The notes: generated by a model from the sequence alone, not told the origin. A DNA stretch of 64,000 nt from Chryseobacterium ginsenosidimutans (GCF_030823405.1 NZ_JAUSXC010000001.1:806001-870000), one strand, 5' to 3'. Positions 14,881 through 24,555 are shown, numbered from the stretch's first letter. Program-made: numbers and translations.

Positions 14881-16251
14881 TTATTTCGCGTTTTTGTCTC
14901 CTCCCACAACCAACAAAACAGTTTTCAAAATGATGACCAGATCCAGTACAAAACTCCAGTTTCTTACGTAGAAAGCATCTGCCAAAACTCGTTTATTCAT
15001 TTCAACTTCTATATCTCCCGCATCACCACGAAGTCCATTCACCTGTGCCAAGCCTGTAATTCCGGGACTTACCATACTTCTCAGACTGTATCTCCCGATT
15101 TTGGGTTTGTAGTAATTGTCGACGGCCAACATATGTGGTCTTGGTCCTACAATTGACATTTCACCCTTTATTACATTTAAAAATTGCGGCATTTCATCAA
15201 GGCTTGTTCTTCTTAGAAACTTGCCGATTTTCGTTATTCTTGTATCATTTTCCGCTGTTGTTTTTGTTGAAGACTCGTCATTCACGATCATTGTCCGGAA
15301 TTTAATGCACTCAAAAACCTCTTCATGAAAACCATATCTTTTCTGTATGAAAAAAACAGGCCCTTTTGATGAAGATTTAATTAAAATTGCAATAATCGGA
15401 AATAGCCACGAACAAATACAGACTAAAACCACCGCTGAAAAGATAAAATCTAAGATTCTTTTTAATAAAAAATTAGAATAATAATCTAACGGATATTTTG
15501 CCTGATTCAGAACCGGCTGCGTCTGAATATATCCCATATCATACAGGAAAAAATCACTTTGCGTAATACTTGGAATTAATGAAATGTGAACTTTATTGGC
15601 TTCTGCCAGTTTGAAAATCTCTTTTTCTGTCCCTTCATTATAAGTGTTTTCCGTAGGAATAAATAAAGTGTGAATTCCATTTGTTTTCCAAAAGTAGATG
15701 AGTTCGTCTGCTTTTATTTCAGGTTTATCATACTCGAAGATTTTATATCCGTAATCTTTTCTTTCTTTTAAAATATTCTTTAAAACTTCCGTGGAGCTGT
15801 TTTCATTTAAAAACATAATGTTTCGGTGATTGATCCCCAGACTACGGAAATATTTAATTCCGAAATAGATTAAAGATTTTGCCAGAAAAATGAAGAAAAA
15901 AAGATAAAACGAAAGCCAGTAAATGTCCGAATTGAAAAATACATTATAACTGACTTTACCGATTAGCAAGACTCCAATGATAAACAGCAGAAAATGCACA
16001 AGAAGCCTTTCTAAAAACAAAGTATAGGTAAGGTTTCTCGGAATATTATAAATTTTTGTTCTGCCGCTGAGAAGCATCCAGAACAAAAATAATAATGCTA
16101 ACGAAAAAAGATTTTGGTACCAGGTTTCAGGATTGTATTTAAGCTCTGCATTTCTGCTAAGAAAAAAGAATATAAAAACCGATGCAATAACCAAGAGGTC
16201 AAGCAGTATGATGATCGATTTCAGGTATCTAGAGTATCGAATTCTCTGCAT
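14881..16251 (-). CDS. Polyprenyl-phosphate sugar-1-phosphate transferase (WcaJ/WbaP-type)
   Basis: A 456-residue initiating glycosyltransferase for exopolysaccharide or O-antigen-type glycan. It has four N-terminal transmembrane segments (about 10-130), a Rossmann-like CoA-binding domain, a fifth membrane segment near residue 275 and the C-terminal bacterial sugar transferase domain. Key blocks in that domain are VFFIQKRYG, ECIKFRTM, RRTSLDEMPQFLNV and GEMSIVGPRP. It transfers a sugar phosphate from a UDP-sugar to undecaprenyl phosphate. It is the last gene downstream of queE, 42 bases away. Confidence 0.92.
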   Translation of the reverse strand: MQRIRYSRYLKSIIILLDLLVIASVFIFFFLSRNAELKYNPETWYQNLFSLALLFLFWMLLSGRTKIYNIPRNLTYTLFLERLLVHFLLFIIGVLLIGKVSYNVFFNSDIYWLSFYLFFFIFLAKSLIYFGIKYFRSLGINHRNIMFLNENSSTEVLKNILKERKDYGYKIFEYDKPEIKADELIYFWKTNGIHTLFIPTENTYNEGTEKEIFKLAEANKVHISLIPSITQSDFFLYDMGYIQTQPVLNQAKYPLDYYSNFLLKRILDFIFSAVVLVCICSWLFPIIAILIKSSSKGPVFFIQKRYGFHEEVFECIKFRTMIVNDESSTKTTAENDTRITKIGKFLRRTSLDEMPQFLNVIKGEMSIVGPRPHMLAVDNYYKPKIGRYSLRSMVSPGITGLAQVNGLRGDAGDIEVEMNKRVLADAFYVRNWSFVLDLVIILKTVLLVVGGDKNAK

Positions 16252-16293
16252 CTATCGGCGTTTACGGATACGAAGAGCCAAGTTACATATTTT

Positions 16294-16923
16294 TTACGGG
16301 ATATTCAGATATTTATGAGTCTGAACTGATGCGCGCCATTCCGGGTGCTCCAAAATAAAGTCTGTGATCTTCGGATACATTTCGTCGCGTTTGCTCCATT
16401 CACTCTGAAGGTACAATGTGCAGTTTTCCGAAACTTTCGCCGCCTGTTCTTCAGCAAATTTTAAATCATTATTATTAAAAACAATGACTTTAAGCTCGCT
16501 TGCTTTTGCATAAATTTCCTCTTTTGGAAGTCCTGTTTTCTTTGGTGAAAGGGTAATCCAGTCGATTTGGCCGCTCATCGGATACGCTCCCGAAGTTTCA
16601 ATATGAACCGTACATCCCAATTCTTTCAATTTGGATGTTAAAATATCTAAATTCCACATCAATGGCTCACCACCTGTTAAAACAATTGTTTTACAGTGTC
16701 TTGCGGCAGTTTCTGCAATTTCCTCTGCATTCATTAACGGATGTAAAGTAGGATCCCAACTTTCCTTCACATCACACCAATGGCATCCCACATCGCAACC
16801 GCCTAATCTAATGAAATAAGCCGCCTTACCTGTGTGTGCTCCCTCTCCCTGAAGAGTGTAAAAATGCTCCATCACGGGGAGCATTTTACCTTCTTTTAAT
16901 AAAATATCTTCTTCTTTATTCAT
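16294..16923 (-). CDS. queE: 7-carboxy-7-deazaguanine synthase QueE
   Basis: A 209-residue radical SAM enzyme of queuosine precursor synthesis, converting 6-carboxytetrahydropterin to 7-carboxy-7-deazaguanine. The FYTLQGEGAHTGKAAYFIRL block precedes the cluster motif C43-x3-C47-x2-C50 (GGCDVGCHWC), and TGGEPLMW follows. No other queuosine genes (queC, queD, queF) are nearby. It starts seven bases after folD, so it is in the same operon. FolD supplies folate chemistry rather than queuosine, so the grouping may just be housekeeping. Confidence 0.94.
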   Translation of the reverse strand: MNKEEDILLKEGKMLPVMEHFYTLQGEGAHTGKAAYFIRLGGCDVGCHWCDVKESWDPTLHPLMNAEEIAETAARHCKTIVLTGGEPLMWNLDILTSKLKELGCTVHIETSGAYPMSGQIDWITLSPKKTGLPKEEIYAKASELKVIVFNNNDLKFAEEQAAKVSENCTLYLQSEWSKRDEMYPKITDFILEHPEWRASVQTHKYLNIP

Positions 16924-16930
16924 TTTAAAA

Positions 16931-17815
16931 TTAGTCGTTATAGACTGAAGTTTTGTAAGCGATGATGGTGTTTTTCATCAACATAGCTCTTGTCATAGGC
17001 CCGACACCTCCCGGAACCGGTGTTATCCAGCTTGCTTTTGCTGCACAGCTGTCGAAATCTACGTCACCTGCCAGATAATATCCTTTTGGAGAATCGTTGT
17101 CTACTCTTGTGATACCAACGTCCACAATCACGGCTCCGTCTTTAATCATTTCACCTTTTAAAAAATGAGGATCTCCCAACGCTGTAATGACGATGTCTGC
17201 TTTTTTAGTATATTCTTCGATGTCTTTTGTATAAGAGTGTGTAAGGGTAACGGTTGAGTTTCCAGGGAAATCTTTTCTTCCCATTAAGATACTCATTGGT
17301 CTTCCTACGATTTTACTTCTTCCGATGATGACACAGTCTTTACCTTTTGTTTCAATATTATATCTTTCTAATAATGTTAAAATTCCGAAAGGAGTTGCGG
17401 GTAGGAAAGTATCCATTTCCAATGCCATTTTCCCAAAGTTTGTAGGGTGGAAGCCGTCAACGTCTTTTCTGGGATCGATCGCATTAATAATTTTCTCCTG
17501 ATCAACCTGGTCTGGTAATGGCAACTGAACGATAAAGCCATCTACAGATTTATCTTTATTAAGTTCCTCAATTTTTTCCAATAATTCAGATTCAGAAACC
17601 GTACTTGGAAATTTAACTAAGCTCGACTGAAAACCTACTTCTTCGCAGTCTTTCACTTTAGCATTTACATACGCCTTGCTCGCACCGTTGTTCCCAACAA
17701 GAATAGCCACCAAATGTGGTGCTCTTCTTTTGCTTTCAAGGATTTTATCAACTTCAACCTTGATTTCTGCTTTTATTTCTTTGGATACTTTTAATCCGTC
17801 AAGAATTTCTGCCAT
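16931..17815 (-). CDS. folD: Bifunctional methylenetetrahydrofolate dehydrogenase/cyclohydrolase FolD
   Basis: A 294-residue enzyme interconverting 5,10-methylene-, methenyl- and 10-formyl-THF. Family motifs include the catalytic Lys in YVNAKVKDCEEVGF (about residues 49-62), VDGFIVQLPLP, KDVDGFHPTNFG, VIIGRSKIVGRP and the C-terminal PVPGGVGPMTRAML. The length is normal. It lies 28 bases downstream of pgi on the same strand. Confidence 0.96.
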   Translation of the reverse strand: MAEILDGLKVSKEIKAEIKVEVDKILESKRRAPHLVAILVGNNGASKAYVNAKVKDCEEVGFQSSLVKFPSTVSESELLEKIEELNKDKSVDGFIVQLPLPDQVDQEKIINAIDPRKDVDGFHPTNFGKMALEMDTFLPATPFGILTLLERYNIETKGKDCVIIGRSKIVGRPMSILMGRKDFPGNSTVTLTHSYTKDIEEYTKKADIVITALGDPHFLKGEMIKDGAVIVDVGITRVDNDSPKGYYLAGDVDFDSCAAKASWITPVPGGVGPMTRAMLMKNTIIAYKTSVYND

Positions 17816-17843
17816 TTTACTTTTTTATTAGATTTATTTCAAT

Positions 17844-19484
17844 TTACTTATTTTCCTTGTAATAATGGATCAACCCATTGGTAGAACTGTCATGAGAACT
17901 TATTTTCTCATTGTTTTCAAGTTCTGGTAAGATTTTATTGGCTAAAACTTTTCCTAATTCCACACCGAATTGGTCGAAACTGAAGATATTCCAGATTACT
18001 CCCTGCACGAAAATTTTATGTTCATACATGGCAATCAACTGTCCTAATGAAAACGGAGTTAATTCATTGAATATGATTGAGTTCGTTGGAGTATTCCCGT
18101 GGAAGACTTTATAGTTTAATAAAAAGTCAATTTCATCCTCAGACTTTCCTGCATTTTTCAATTCTTCTTCAACTTCCTCTTCTGTTTTTCCGAAGGCAAG
18201 TGCCTCAGTCTGAGCGAAAAAGTTAGCGAGTAACTTATCCTGATGATCAGAAACTTTATTTGGACTTTTCGCATACGCAATAAAATCCGCAGGAATCAAT
18301 TCTGTTCCCTGATGAATCAATTGGTAGAAAGCGTGTTGCCCGTTGGTTCCCGGCTCTCCCCAAATGATTGGCCCGGTTTCGTATTCTACGAATTCCCCGT
18401 TCCTGTCAACGCATTTACCGTTGCTTTCCATATCTCCCTGTTGAAGATAAGCGGCAAATCTGTCTAGATATTGAGAGTAAGGTAAAATTGCATACGTTGT
18501 GGCAGCATAAAAATTACGATACCAAATTCCTAAAAGTCCCATTAAAACAGGAATGTTTTCGGAAAAATCTGCAGTCTGGAAGTGCTGGTCTGTATCGTAA
18601 GCCCCTTTTAATAATTCTTCGAAGTTTTCATATCCAACGGAAAGAACGATGCTTAAACCGATCGCGCTCCAAAGTGAATATCTTCCGCCAACCCAATCCC
18701 AGAATTCGAAGATGTTTTCTTCTGCAATTCCGAAGTCTTTAACAGCCTGAACATTCGTAGATAAAGCTACAAAGTGTTTTGCCACATCTTCCTGTTTTCC
18801 AGCTTTTAAGAACCAGTCTTTTGCTGAATTGGCATTGGTCATCGTTTCCTGCGTCGTAAACGTTTTGGAAGCAATGATAAATAAAGTGGTTTCAGGATTT
18901 AAATTTTTAACAACTTCTGCAATATGATTTCCGTCTACATTGGAAACAAAATGAACGTTTAACCTTGTTTTAAAATGTTTTAAAGCCGACACTACCATCA
19001 CAGGCCCCAAATCTGAACCACCAATTCCGATGTTCACAATATCTGTGATTTCTTTTCCGCTGAAACCTTTGTGATCTCCTGAAATAATGCTTTCAGAAAA
19101 AGATTTCATGTGATTAAGAACTCTTTTGATCCCAGGTTTGATATTTTCGCCGTCTACCAAAATTTCTTTATCAGAAAAATCCCTCAAAACGGTGTGTAAA
19201 ACTGCTCTTCCTTCTGTTTCGTTGATTTTATCTCCGGAAAACATTTTAGAAATAGCATCTTTCAAGTCACATTCTTCCGCAAGATTCAGTAAAAGATTTT
19301 TAGTTTTAGAATCGATAAGGTTTTTAGAATAATCAAAAAGAAAATTGGTTCTTTTGATAGAAAATTCATTAAAACGGTTCGGATTATATTCAAAAAGGCT
19401 TCTTAAATCGAAATCATTATTTGCAAATTGTTCGTCGAGAGCTTTCCAGCTATTTGTTTGTGTAGGGTTTATTTTTAATAGCAT
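17844..19484 (-). CDS. pgi: Glucose-6-phosphate isomerase
   Basis: A 546-residue glycolytic enzyme interconverting glucose-6-phosphate and fructose-6-phosphate. Signatures include [50 protein letters not shown] and [16 protein letters not shown] with the catalytic His. The catalytic Glu is in the WVGGRYS/EFWDW region. The length is typical of the large bacterial form. It is the first gene of an apparent pgi-folD-queE-sugar transferase operon, with a TAAATTTG box upstream. Confidence 0.97.
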   Translation of the reverse strand: MLLKINPTQTNSWKALDEQFANNDFDLRSLFEYNPNRFNEFSIKRTNFLFDYSKNLIDSKTKNLLLNLAEECDLKDAISKMFSGDKINETEGRAVLHTVLRDFSDKEILVDGENIKPGIKRVLNHMKSFSESIISGDHKGFSGKEITDIVNIGIGGSDLGPVMVVSALKHFKTRLNVHFVSNVDGNHIAEVVKNLNPETTLFIIASKTFTTQETMTNANSAKDWFLKAGKQEDVAKHFVALSTNVQAVKDFGIAEENIFEFWDWVGGRYSLWSAIGLSIVLSVGYENFEELLKGAYDTDQHFQTADFSENIPVLMGLLGIWYRNFYAATTYAILPYSQYLDRFAAYLQQGDMESNGKCVDRNGEFVEYETGPIIWGEPGTNGQHAFYQLIHQGTELIPADFIAYAKSPNKVSDHQDKLLANFFAQTEALAFGKTEEEVEEELKNAGKSEDEIDFLLNYKVFHGNTPTNSIIFNELTPFSLGQLIAMYEHKIFVQGVIWNIFSFDQFGVELGKVLANKILPELENNEKISSHDSSTNGLIHYYKENK

Positions 19485-19562
19485 ATCTTTAGAAATTAGG
19501 GTTTTAAAGCTTTAATCTCAGGATTGTTACATGCCAGATCCTTGCGATAAATTATTGATCTG

Positions 19563-19570
19563 CAAATTTA
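19563..19570 (-). promoter_or_regulatory. -7 box (TAAATTTG) of the pgi operon
   Basis: A perfect TAnnTTTG on the minus strand, 78 bases before the pgi ATG, giving a leader of roughly 75 bases. Confidence 0.5.
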
Positions 19571-19673
19571 CGGAATTTTACTTCAATCATGTAATTGATA
19601 ATTAAAATCAGTTGATGAAATCTTTACTATTGCATTTAAATTATTATTTTAGATCTAATATTCCTGCTACATC

Positions 19674-21104
19674 ATGGTTAATAGAAGAAATTTCATTAAA
19701 AAATCATCACTCGGACTTGGTTTTTTTGCTTTGCCTGTGTCTGCAAAATTTATGTTTGCAGAAAAGTATATTTCAAAAAGACCTGCTTCGGCTCAAAGAA
19801 AATTTACTTCTGAAGCCGTTGAAAAGACCATTAAAAACATCAAAAAGTCTATTGCTGACGAAGAACTGGCGTGGATGTTTGAAAATTGTTTCCCGAATAC
19901 TCTTGATACAACGGTAAAATTTTATCAGAAGAATAATAAACCTTATACTTATGTCATCACGGGAGATATCGACGCAATGTGGCTTCGGGATTCTTCGGCG
20001 CAGATTTATCCGTATTTAAGCCTTGCTAATGAAGATGAAAAACTGAAAATACTGTTGAAAGGGGTTGTCAATAAACAAGTTGAGTGTGTTCTTCTTGATC
20101 CTTATGCCAACGCTTTCTATGATGATGCGAGTAAAATAAGCGAGTGGAAAGATGATTCAACGGATATGAAACCAGGAATTCATGAACGGAAATGGGAAGT
20201 AGATTCTTTGTGTTATGTTATGCGTTTGTCTTATAATTATTGGAAAATAACGGGAGATCCTTCTGTTTTCGATGCAGATTGGAAAAGAGCGATGCTTCTT
20301 ATTTTGCAGACTTTCAAAGAGCAGCAACGAAAAGATTCAAAAGGACCATATAAATTTCAAAGATCAAATGGAAATCCTTTGGACACGCAATTTGGAGGCG
20401 GTTATGGAAATCCGACAAAGAAAGTTGGACTAATTCATTCGATGTTCCGACCTTCTGATGATGCAACTTTTTATCCGTTTTTAATTTCTTCGAATATGTT
20501 TGCGGTGGTTTCTTTAAGACAAATTGCTGAAGTTTTTTCTACGGTTTTAAAAGATAAAAATTTTTCAGTTCAGTTTAAGAATTTAGCTAATGAGGTTAAT
20601 GAAGCCATTCAAAAATATGCAGTTTTAAATCATTCTGAAGCCGGAAAAATCTATGCTTTGGAAATTGACGGTTTCGGGAATGCGTTATTTATGGATGATG
20701 CTAATGTTCCGAATTTGTTGTCAATTCCGTATTTAGGATATGCTTCAAAAGAAGATGAAGTCTATAAAAATACCAGAAAGTTTTCTTTAAGTAATGCTAA
20801 TCCATGGTTCAGTTCGGGAAAATTTGCAAAAGGAATTGGCGGACCGCACATCGGAGAACATAAAATCTGGCCTCTCGGATTAATTATGCAGGCTTTGACA
20901 ACGGATAATGATGAAGAAATTATTTATTGTTTAAAAACAATCAAAGGCACTCACGCCGGAACAGGATTTATCCATGAATCTTTTGATGTCGATAATCCGA
21001 AAGATTACACAAGATCTTGGTTTGCATGGGCGAATACACTTTTCGGAGAATTGATTCTTCATTTGTATAAAACAAAACCTGAAATTCTAAAAACAAAATT
21101 CTAA
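19674..21104 (+). CDS. Glycoside hydrolase family 125, exo-alpha-1,6-mannosidase
   Basis: A 476-residue enzyme with a Tat-like signal (NRRNFIKKSSLGLGFFALPV), so it is exported folded or to the periplasm. The GH125 core is clear: TGDIDAMWLRDSSAQIYPYL near residue 100 and HERKWEVDSLCYV, then GGYGNPTKK and MFRPSDDATFYPF. The late FSSGKFAKGIGGPHIG and GTHAGTGFIHESFDVD blocks contain the likely catalytic acid. It should remove non-reducing alpha-mannose from glycans, for example fungal mannan or glycoproteins. No other carbohydrate-uptake genes flank it. A terminator follows. Confidence 0.92.
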   Translation: MVNRRNFIKKSSLGLGFFALPVSAKFMFAEKYISKRPASAQRKFTSEAVEKTIKNIKKSIADEELAWMFENCFPNTLDTTVKFYQKNNKPYTYVITGDIDAMWLRDSSAQIYPYLSLANEDEKLKILLKGVVNKQVECVLLDPYANAFYDDASKISEWKDDSTDMKPGIHERKWEVDSLCYVMRLSYNYWKITGDPSVFDADWKRAMLLILQTFKEQQRKDSKGPYKFQRSNGNPLDTQFGGGYGNPTKKVGLIHSMFRPSDDATFYPFLISSNMFAVVSLRQIAEVFSTVLKDKNFSVQFKNLANEVNEAIQKYAVLNHSEAGKIYALEIDGFGNALFMDDANVPNLLSIPYLGYASKEDEVYKNTRKFSLSNANPWFSSGKFAKGIGGPHIGEHKIWPLGLIMQALTTDNDEEIIYCLKTIKGTHAGTGFIHESFDVDNPKDYTRSWFAWANTLFGELILHLYKTKPEILKTKF

Positions 21105-21110
21105 GTATAA

Positions 21111-21134
21111 AAAACCTCCAATTTTGGAGGTTTT
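21111..21134 (+). terminator. Intrinsic terminator after the GH125 gene
   Basis: A 10-base perfect stem (AAAACCTCCA / TGGAGGTTTT) with a 4-base loop. The A- and T-flanks allow use on both strands. Confidence 0.85.
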
Positions 21135-21179
21135 ATTGTAAAATTTAAAATATATTGATAACCGAAAAGGTTAGGATGG

Positions 21180-22094
21180 TTATAATTGTGAGATGTTTTG
21201 TTCTGGTTTTTTAATTGATTTTCTTTTTCTCAGGAAATAAACAATAACAGCTCCAATCAATAAAACTGGCCATATCATAATTAATCCCACAAGAATTCTT
21301 TGAATTAAATAATAGCCTTCTACAAAAGCCTCTTTTACGCTGTAAATGAAGTTGAATTTATATTTGTTGTCGATATTTTTTGTGTTGATAATTGCAATTT
21401 CTGCAATTCTTAATTTGGGTTCTTTTATATAAATATCAATCGTGCTGTATTTCAAATTATCCGTAACATCCATGTTTGCCAGTTGCTGTTGATTACCTTC
21501 CGACATATTGTTGTCATCCAGCTGTACTTTATCTTTATTGGCTTTTAACTGAGATATATTTTCACTTGTTTTCTTGATTCTTTTGCCTTCCAGTTCAGCA
21601 TATTTGATACTTGAAGTCACGTCTTCGGCATTGATTGATCTTGAATTGAGAAATAATTTTTTATCATTAATTAAGGTTAAAAGTTCACCCAGCTTATTGG
21701 TGGGAATTCTCATCTGCATTCTGTTTTCCGTCTGATATTTTTTTACCAGCATTGCATTATCGCTCGAAGTATTATAGGTATCTTCTGAAACAACATTACT
21801 ATTTAAATTGCTGTGTGTTACAAATCCTCCCAATTCCTGAACTGATTTTTCAATAGAAATTGTCGCTTCATATACATCTTTCACTTCCATATTGATATCT
21901 GCGGTTTTAATGAATTGTTTGTCCTTTACTTTCATACTTGCCACAGAAGAAATACTGTCTGAGCTCACAACTGAGGCAGAATCTGCAGTTGCATATTTCT
22001 CCATATCTGTTGCGGAAACTTCTCCTTTTTTACATGAATAAGTTCCCAGTAAAAGTGCCGTTGCAATTGATAATCTGATGTAAGTGGTTTTCAT
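21180..22094 (-). CDS. DUF4349 domain lipoprotein
   Basis: A 304-residue protein with a lipobox (TYSCKKG, Cys near 21), a periplasmic domain and one C-terminal transmembrane segment (about 261-288) followed by a basic tail. The central block (KDKQFIKTADINMEVKDVYE... GGFVTHSN) and the predicted coiled coil around residues 170-200 match the DUF4349 family. Function is unknown. It stands alone, convergent with the mannosidase gene. Confidence 0.82.
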   Translation of the reverse strand: MKTTYIRLSIATALLLGTYSCKKGEVSATDMEKYATADSASVVSSDSISSVASMKVKDKQFIKTADINMEVKDVYEATISIEKSVQELGGFVTHSNLNSNVVSEDTYNTSSDNAMLVKKYQTENRMQMRIPTNKLGELLTLINDKKLFLNSRSINAEDVTSSIKYAELEGKRIKKTSENISQLKANKDKVQLDDNNMSEGNQQQLANMDVTDNLKYSTIDIYIKEPKLRIAEIAIINTKNIDNKYKFNFIYSVKEAFVEGYYLIQRILVGLIMIWPVLLIGAVIVYFLRKRKSIKKPEQNISQL

Positions 22095-22299
22095 AATATT
22101 GATTTTTAAATGTTTGCTTACTCCAAAGTTCAGGCTGAATCGTTTGTAATGTTTGAAAATTGCAAGTAAAAATTTGTAAAGAGAAATTGTATTTTAAATA
22201 TTTTAAAATCAGTATTTTGTAAAATAAAACCAATGTGAAAGGCTTGTTTTCGGATTAATTTTTGCTTAACTTTTACAAATCAATACACAAACAATTACT

Positions 22300-23658
22300 A
22301 TGTCAAATACTTTTTCCAAAATCAGAAACGCTATAGATTTATTCAGATCAGTAGATTTTGATCAGTTAAGTGCAATTTCTCAAAAAGTTAATCTTCCAAA
22401 GCTTATGGAAAATTTTTCTAAATTGGATGATAAGCAGCTCAGTGGAATGATGAAAATGCTTGATCCGAACAAGAAAAAGAAAGAACTTCCGCCAATTGAC
22501 GGTGATTTCTACGATATTTATCATACACTGAGCCCCGAGCAAAGGGAAATTCAGTTAAAAGTAAGGGCGTTCATGGAAAAAGAAGTGAAACCATTGGTGA
22601 ATCATTATTGGCTGAGAGACGAATTTCCTTTTGAACTAATTCCAAAATTTCAAAAATTAGATATCTGCGGTGTAACCTATGAAGGTTACGGCTGTCCGGG
22701 AATGCCTTTTTTAATGGAAGGAGTTATTGCAATGGAAATGGCAAGAATTGATGCTTCAATAGCTACATTTTTTGGCGTTCAGTCAGGATTGGCAATGGGA
22801 TCGATTTATATTTGCGGTTCAGAGGAACAGAAACAAAAATGGCTTCCACAAATGCAGAAGTTCGAGAAAATCGGTGCATTTGGTTTAACAGAACCGGAAG
22901 TAGGCTCCGGAGCTGCGGGAGGTTTAACGGTAACCTGTAAAAAAACTCCTGAAGGCTGGATTTTGAACGGCCAGAAAAAGTGGATAGGAAATGCAACCTT
23001 TGCAGATTTGATTATTATTTGGGCAAGAGATTTGGATGATGGTGAAGTGAAAGGTTTTATTGTTGAAAAAGATAATCCTGGCTATTCTGTTGAGAAAATC
23101 AAAGGAAAAATGGCTTTGAGAATCGTTCAGAACGGATTAATTACGTTGAAAGACTGTTTGGTGACCGAAGAAAACAGACTGCAAAATGCCAATTCATTTA
23201 AAGACACGGCAAAAGTATTAAGAATGACAAGAGCCGGAGTTGCTTGGATGGCAACAGGTTGTGCAAGAGGGGCTTATGAAAGTGCGTTGAGCTATACAAG
23301 AACAAGAGAGCAGTTCGGAAAACCGATTGCTTCTTTTCAAATGATTCAGGGGCATTTGGTTGAAATGTTATCAAATTTGACGGCAATGCAAACTATGGTT
23401 TTCAGATTATCCGAAATGCAGGATGAAGGTATTTTAAAAGACGAACATGCTTCTTTGGCCAAAGTTTTCTGTACATTAAGAACAAGAGATATTGTTTCCA
23501 GAGCACGAGAAGTGATGGGAGGAAACGGAATTCTGCTTGAATATGATGTTGCAAGATTTGTTGCCGATTCAGAAGCAATATATTCTTATGAAGGAACAAA
23601 AGAAATCAATTCACTGATTGTAGGAAGATCAATTACGGGGTTCAGTGCTTTTGTATAA
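22300..23658 (+). CDS. Acyl-CoA dehydrogenase, glutaryl-CoA dehydrogenase-like
   Basis: A 452-residue flavoprotein with an N-terminal extension of about 60 residues rich in Lys, Leu and Met, then the usual acyl-CoA dehydrogenase fold. Signatures include FGLTEPEVGSGAAGGL, WIGNATFADLIIIWAR, RTREQFGKPIASFQ and the C-terminal YSYEGTKEINSLIVGRSITG with the catalytic Glu. Gene content suggests a role in amino-acid (Lys/Trp) or fatty-acid catabolism. The glutaryl specificity is a family-level guess. Confidence 0.9.
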   Translation: MSNTFSKIRNAIDLFRSVDFDQLSAISQKVNLPKLMENFSKLDDKQLSGMMKMLDPNKKKKELPPIDGDFYDIYHTLSPEQREIQLKVRAFMEKEVKPLVNHYWLRDEFPFELIPKFQKLDICGVTYEGYGCPGMPFLMEGVIAMEMARIDASIATFFGVQSGLAMGSIYICGSEEQKQKWLPQMQKFEKIGAFGLTEPEVGSGAAGGLTVTCKKTPEGWILNGQKKWIGNATFADLIIIWARDLDDGEVKGFIVEKDNPGYSVEKIKGKMALRIVQNGLITLKDCLVTEENRLQNANSFKDTAKVLRMTRAGVAWMATGCARGAYESALSYTRTREQFGKPIASFQMIQGHLVEMLSNLTAMQTMVFRLSEMQDEGILKDEHASLAKVFCTLRTRDIVSRAREVMGGNGILLEYDVARFVADSEAIYSYEGTKEINSLIVGRSITGFSAFV

Positions 23659-23674
23659 TTTGTATTGAAATAGC

Positions 23675-23734
23675 CAATAGTCAATTTGCTCCGTAAATGA
23701 ATTTTAAATTGACAAGCGTGCGAATTGACTATTG
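23675..23734. repeat. Inverted repeat with 12-base arms downstream of the acyl-CoA dehydrogenase
   Basis: CAATAGTCAATT (23675-23686) and its perfect reverse complement AATTGACTATTG (23723-23734) flank 36 bases. The right flank, CTATTGACCATT (23729-23740), also occurs before meaB (9683-9694), so this may be part of a small dispersed motif. It lies between convergent genes and could act as a terminator. Confidence 0.6.
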
Positions 23735-23745
23735 ACCATTCATTT

Positions 23746-24123
23746 TTATTTCACCAAAGCTTTATATTTTTCTTTGTTATCAACAATGATCCAAAGATTG
23801 ATTAAAAATAAAATACCTGCTATTGACATACCCATTGTTGATTTATCTATTGAAAAAACATGGAGTACAATTCCTACCATTACGGGTAAGATAACGATTG
23901 CTCCAAGAGCTCTTGTTTTTGGGAATATAAATAATAATCCTCCAACAATTTCCACTATTCCGATTAATGGCATTAGCCAATAAAGTTCTCCGAATGCAGC
24001 AAAAACTTTCATTTGCTCAGGAGTAGGCTTTTCCATCGGCATGTAATTAAAAAATTTGTTTAATCCGGCATTGATAAACATTAGTCCGAAAAGAAGGGAC
24101 AGGATAAAATTTACGATTTTCAT
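23746..24123 (-). CDS. DoxX family membrane protein
   Basis: A 125-residue protein with four transmembrane segments. The N-terminal GLMFINAGLNKFFNYMP and the LMPLIGIVEIVGGLLFIFPKTRALGAI block are typical of DoxX/DoxD-like small membrane proteins. Function in this clade is unclear. A TAAATTTG box lies 18 bases before the start. Confidence 0.87.
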   Translation of the reverse strand: MKIVNFILSLLFGLMFINAGLNKFFNYMPMEKPTPEQMKVFAAFGELYWLMPLIGIVEIVGGLLFIFPKTRALGAIVILPVMVGIVLHVFSIDKSTMGMSIAGILFLINLWIIVDNKEKYKALVK

Positions 24124-24141
24124 GTTTAGATTATTTTATAT

Positions 24142-24149
24142 CAAATTTA
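24142..24149 (-). promoter_or_regulatory. -7 box (TAAATTTG) of the DoxX gene
   Basis: A perfect TAnnTTTG on the minus strand, 18 bases upstream of the ATG. Confidence 0.5.
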
Positions 24150-24243
24150 ATTAAAAATGTAATTAGTTGATTAAAATGAATTAATTATTATAAATAATTG
24201 TCTCTTTTTTGGGAAATACTGCGTTTTGTAGAATTTCATTTTA

Positions 24244-24251
24244 TATATTTG
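24244..24251 (+). promoter_or_regulatory. -7 box (TATATTTG) of the GG-leader peptide gene
   Basis: A perfect TAnnTTTG, 23 bases before the ATG at 24275. A TTTG at 24225-24228 lies 15 bases upstream, a shorter spacer than usual. Confidence 0.55.
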
Positions 24252-24274
24252 TTAAACAAATTAAAACAAATATT

Positions 24275-24520
24275 ATGTTGAAAAATCTTAAAAAGTTAAA
24301 TCGTGGAGATTTAAAAGAAATTCAAGGTGGCGGCGGTCCAGGGAAATGTGATATAGGACCCGTTGGTTGCCCATGCAAAATTCCACCGGGAGATCCATGT
24401 TTAGGTGGAGATCCGGGAGGACCGACAGGCCCTGATTATGGATATTGTACAGATAGCGGAACTTACATTCTTTGTACAGAAACATGTCCAAGCGGAATGA
24501 GCCCACTTTGTGCATTGTAA
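24275..24520 (+). CDS. Bacteriocin-like Cys-rich peptide with double-glycine leader
   Basis: An 81-residue precursor. The leader MLKNLKKLNRGDLKEIQGG has the charge and hydrophobic spacing of ComC/bacteriocin double-glycine leaders and would be cut after residue 19. The predicted mature part of about 62 residues is rich in Gly and Pro and has eight Cys. Processing would need a C39-peptidase ABC transporter, and none is in this window. It stands alone with its own promoter box and terminator. I start it at 24275; the 22 codons upstream include the promoter box. Antimicrobial activity is not shown; peptides with such leaders are common and mostly uncharacterised in Chryseobacterium. Confidence 0.8.
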   Translation: MLKNLKKLNRGDLKEIQGGGGPGKCDIGPVGCPCKIPPGDPCLGGDPGGPTGPDYGYCTDSGTYILCTETCPSGMSPLCAL

Positions 24521-24526
24521 AAAAAT

Positions 24527-24555
24527 AAAAGCCTTCAATTTGGAGGCTTTCTTTT
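24527..24555 (+). terminator. Terminator after the GG-leader peptide gene
   Basis: A 7-base stem AAAGCCT / AGGCTTT with a 9-base loop, followed by CTTTT. Confidence 0.7.

Noticed and set aside
18368..18742. Plus-strand 124-codon frame inside pgi
   Set aside because: It is antisense to a well-conserved gene, and its composition is that of a shadow frame.
24209..24274. Upstream extension of the GG-leader peptide gene
   Set aside because: These 22 codons overlap the TATATTTG promoter box and would destroy the normal position of the double-glycine leader.
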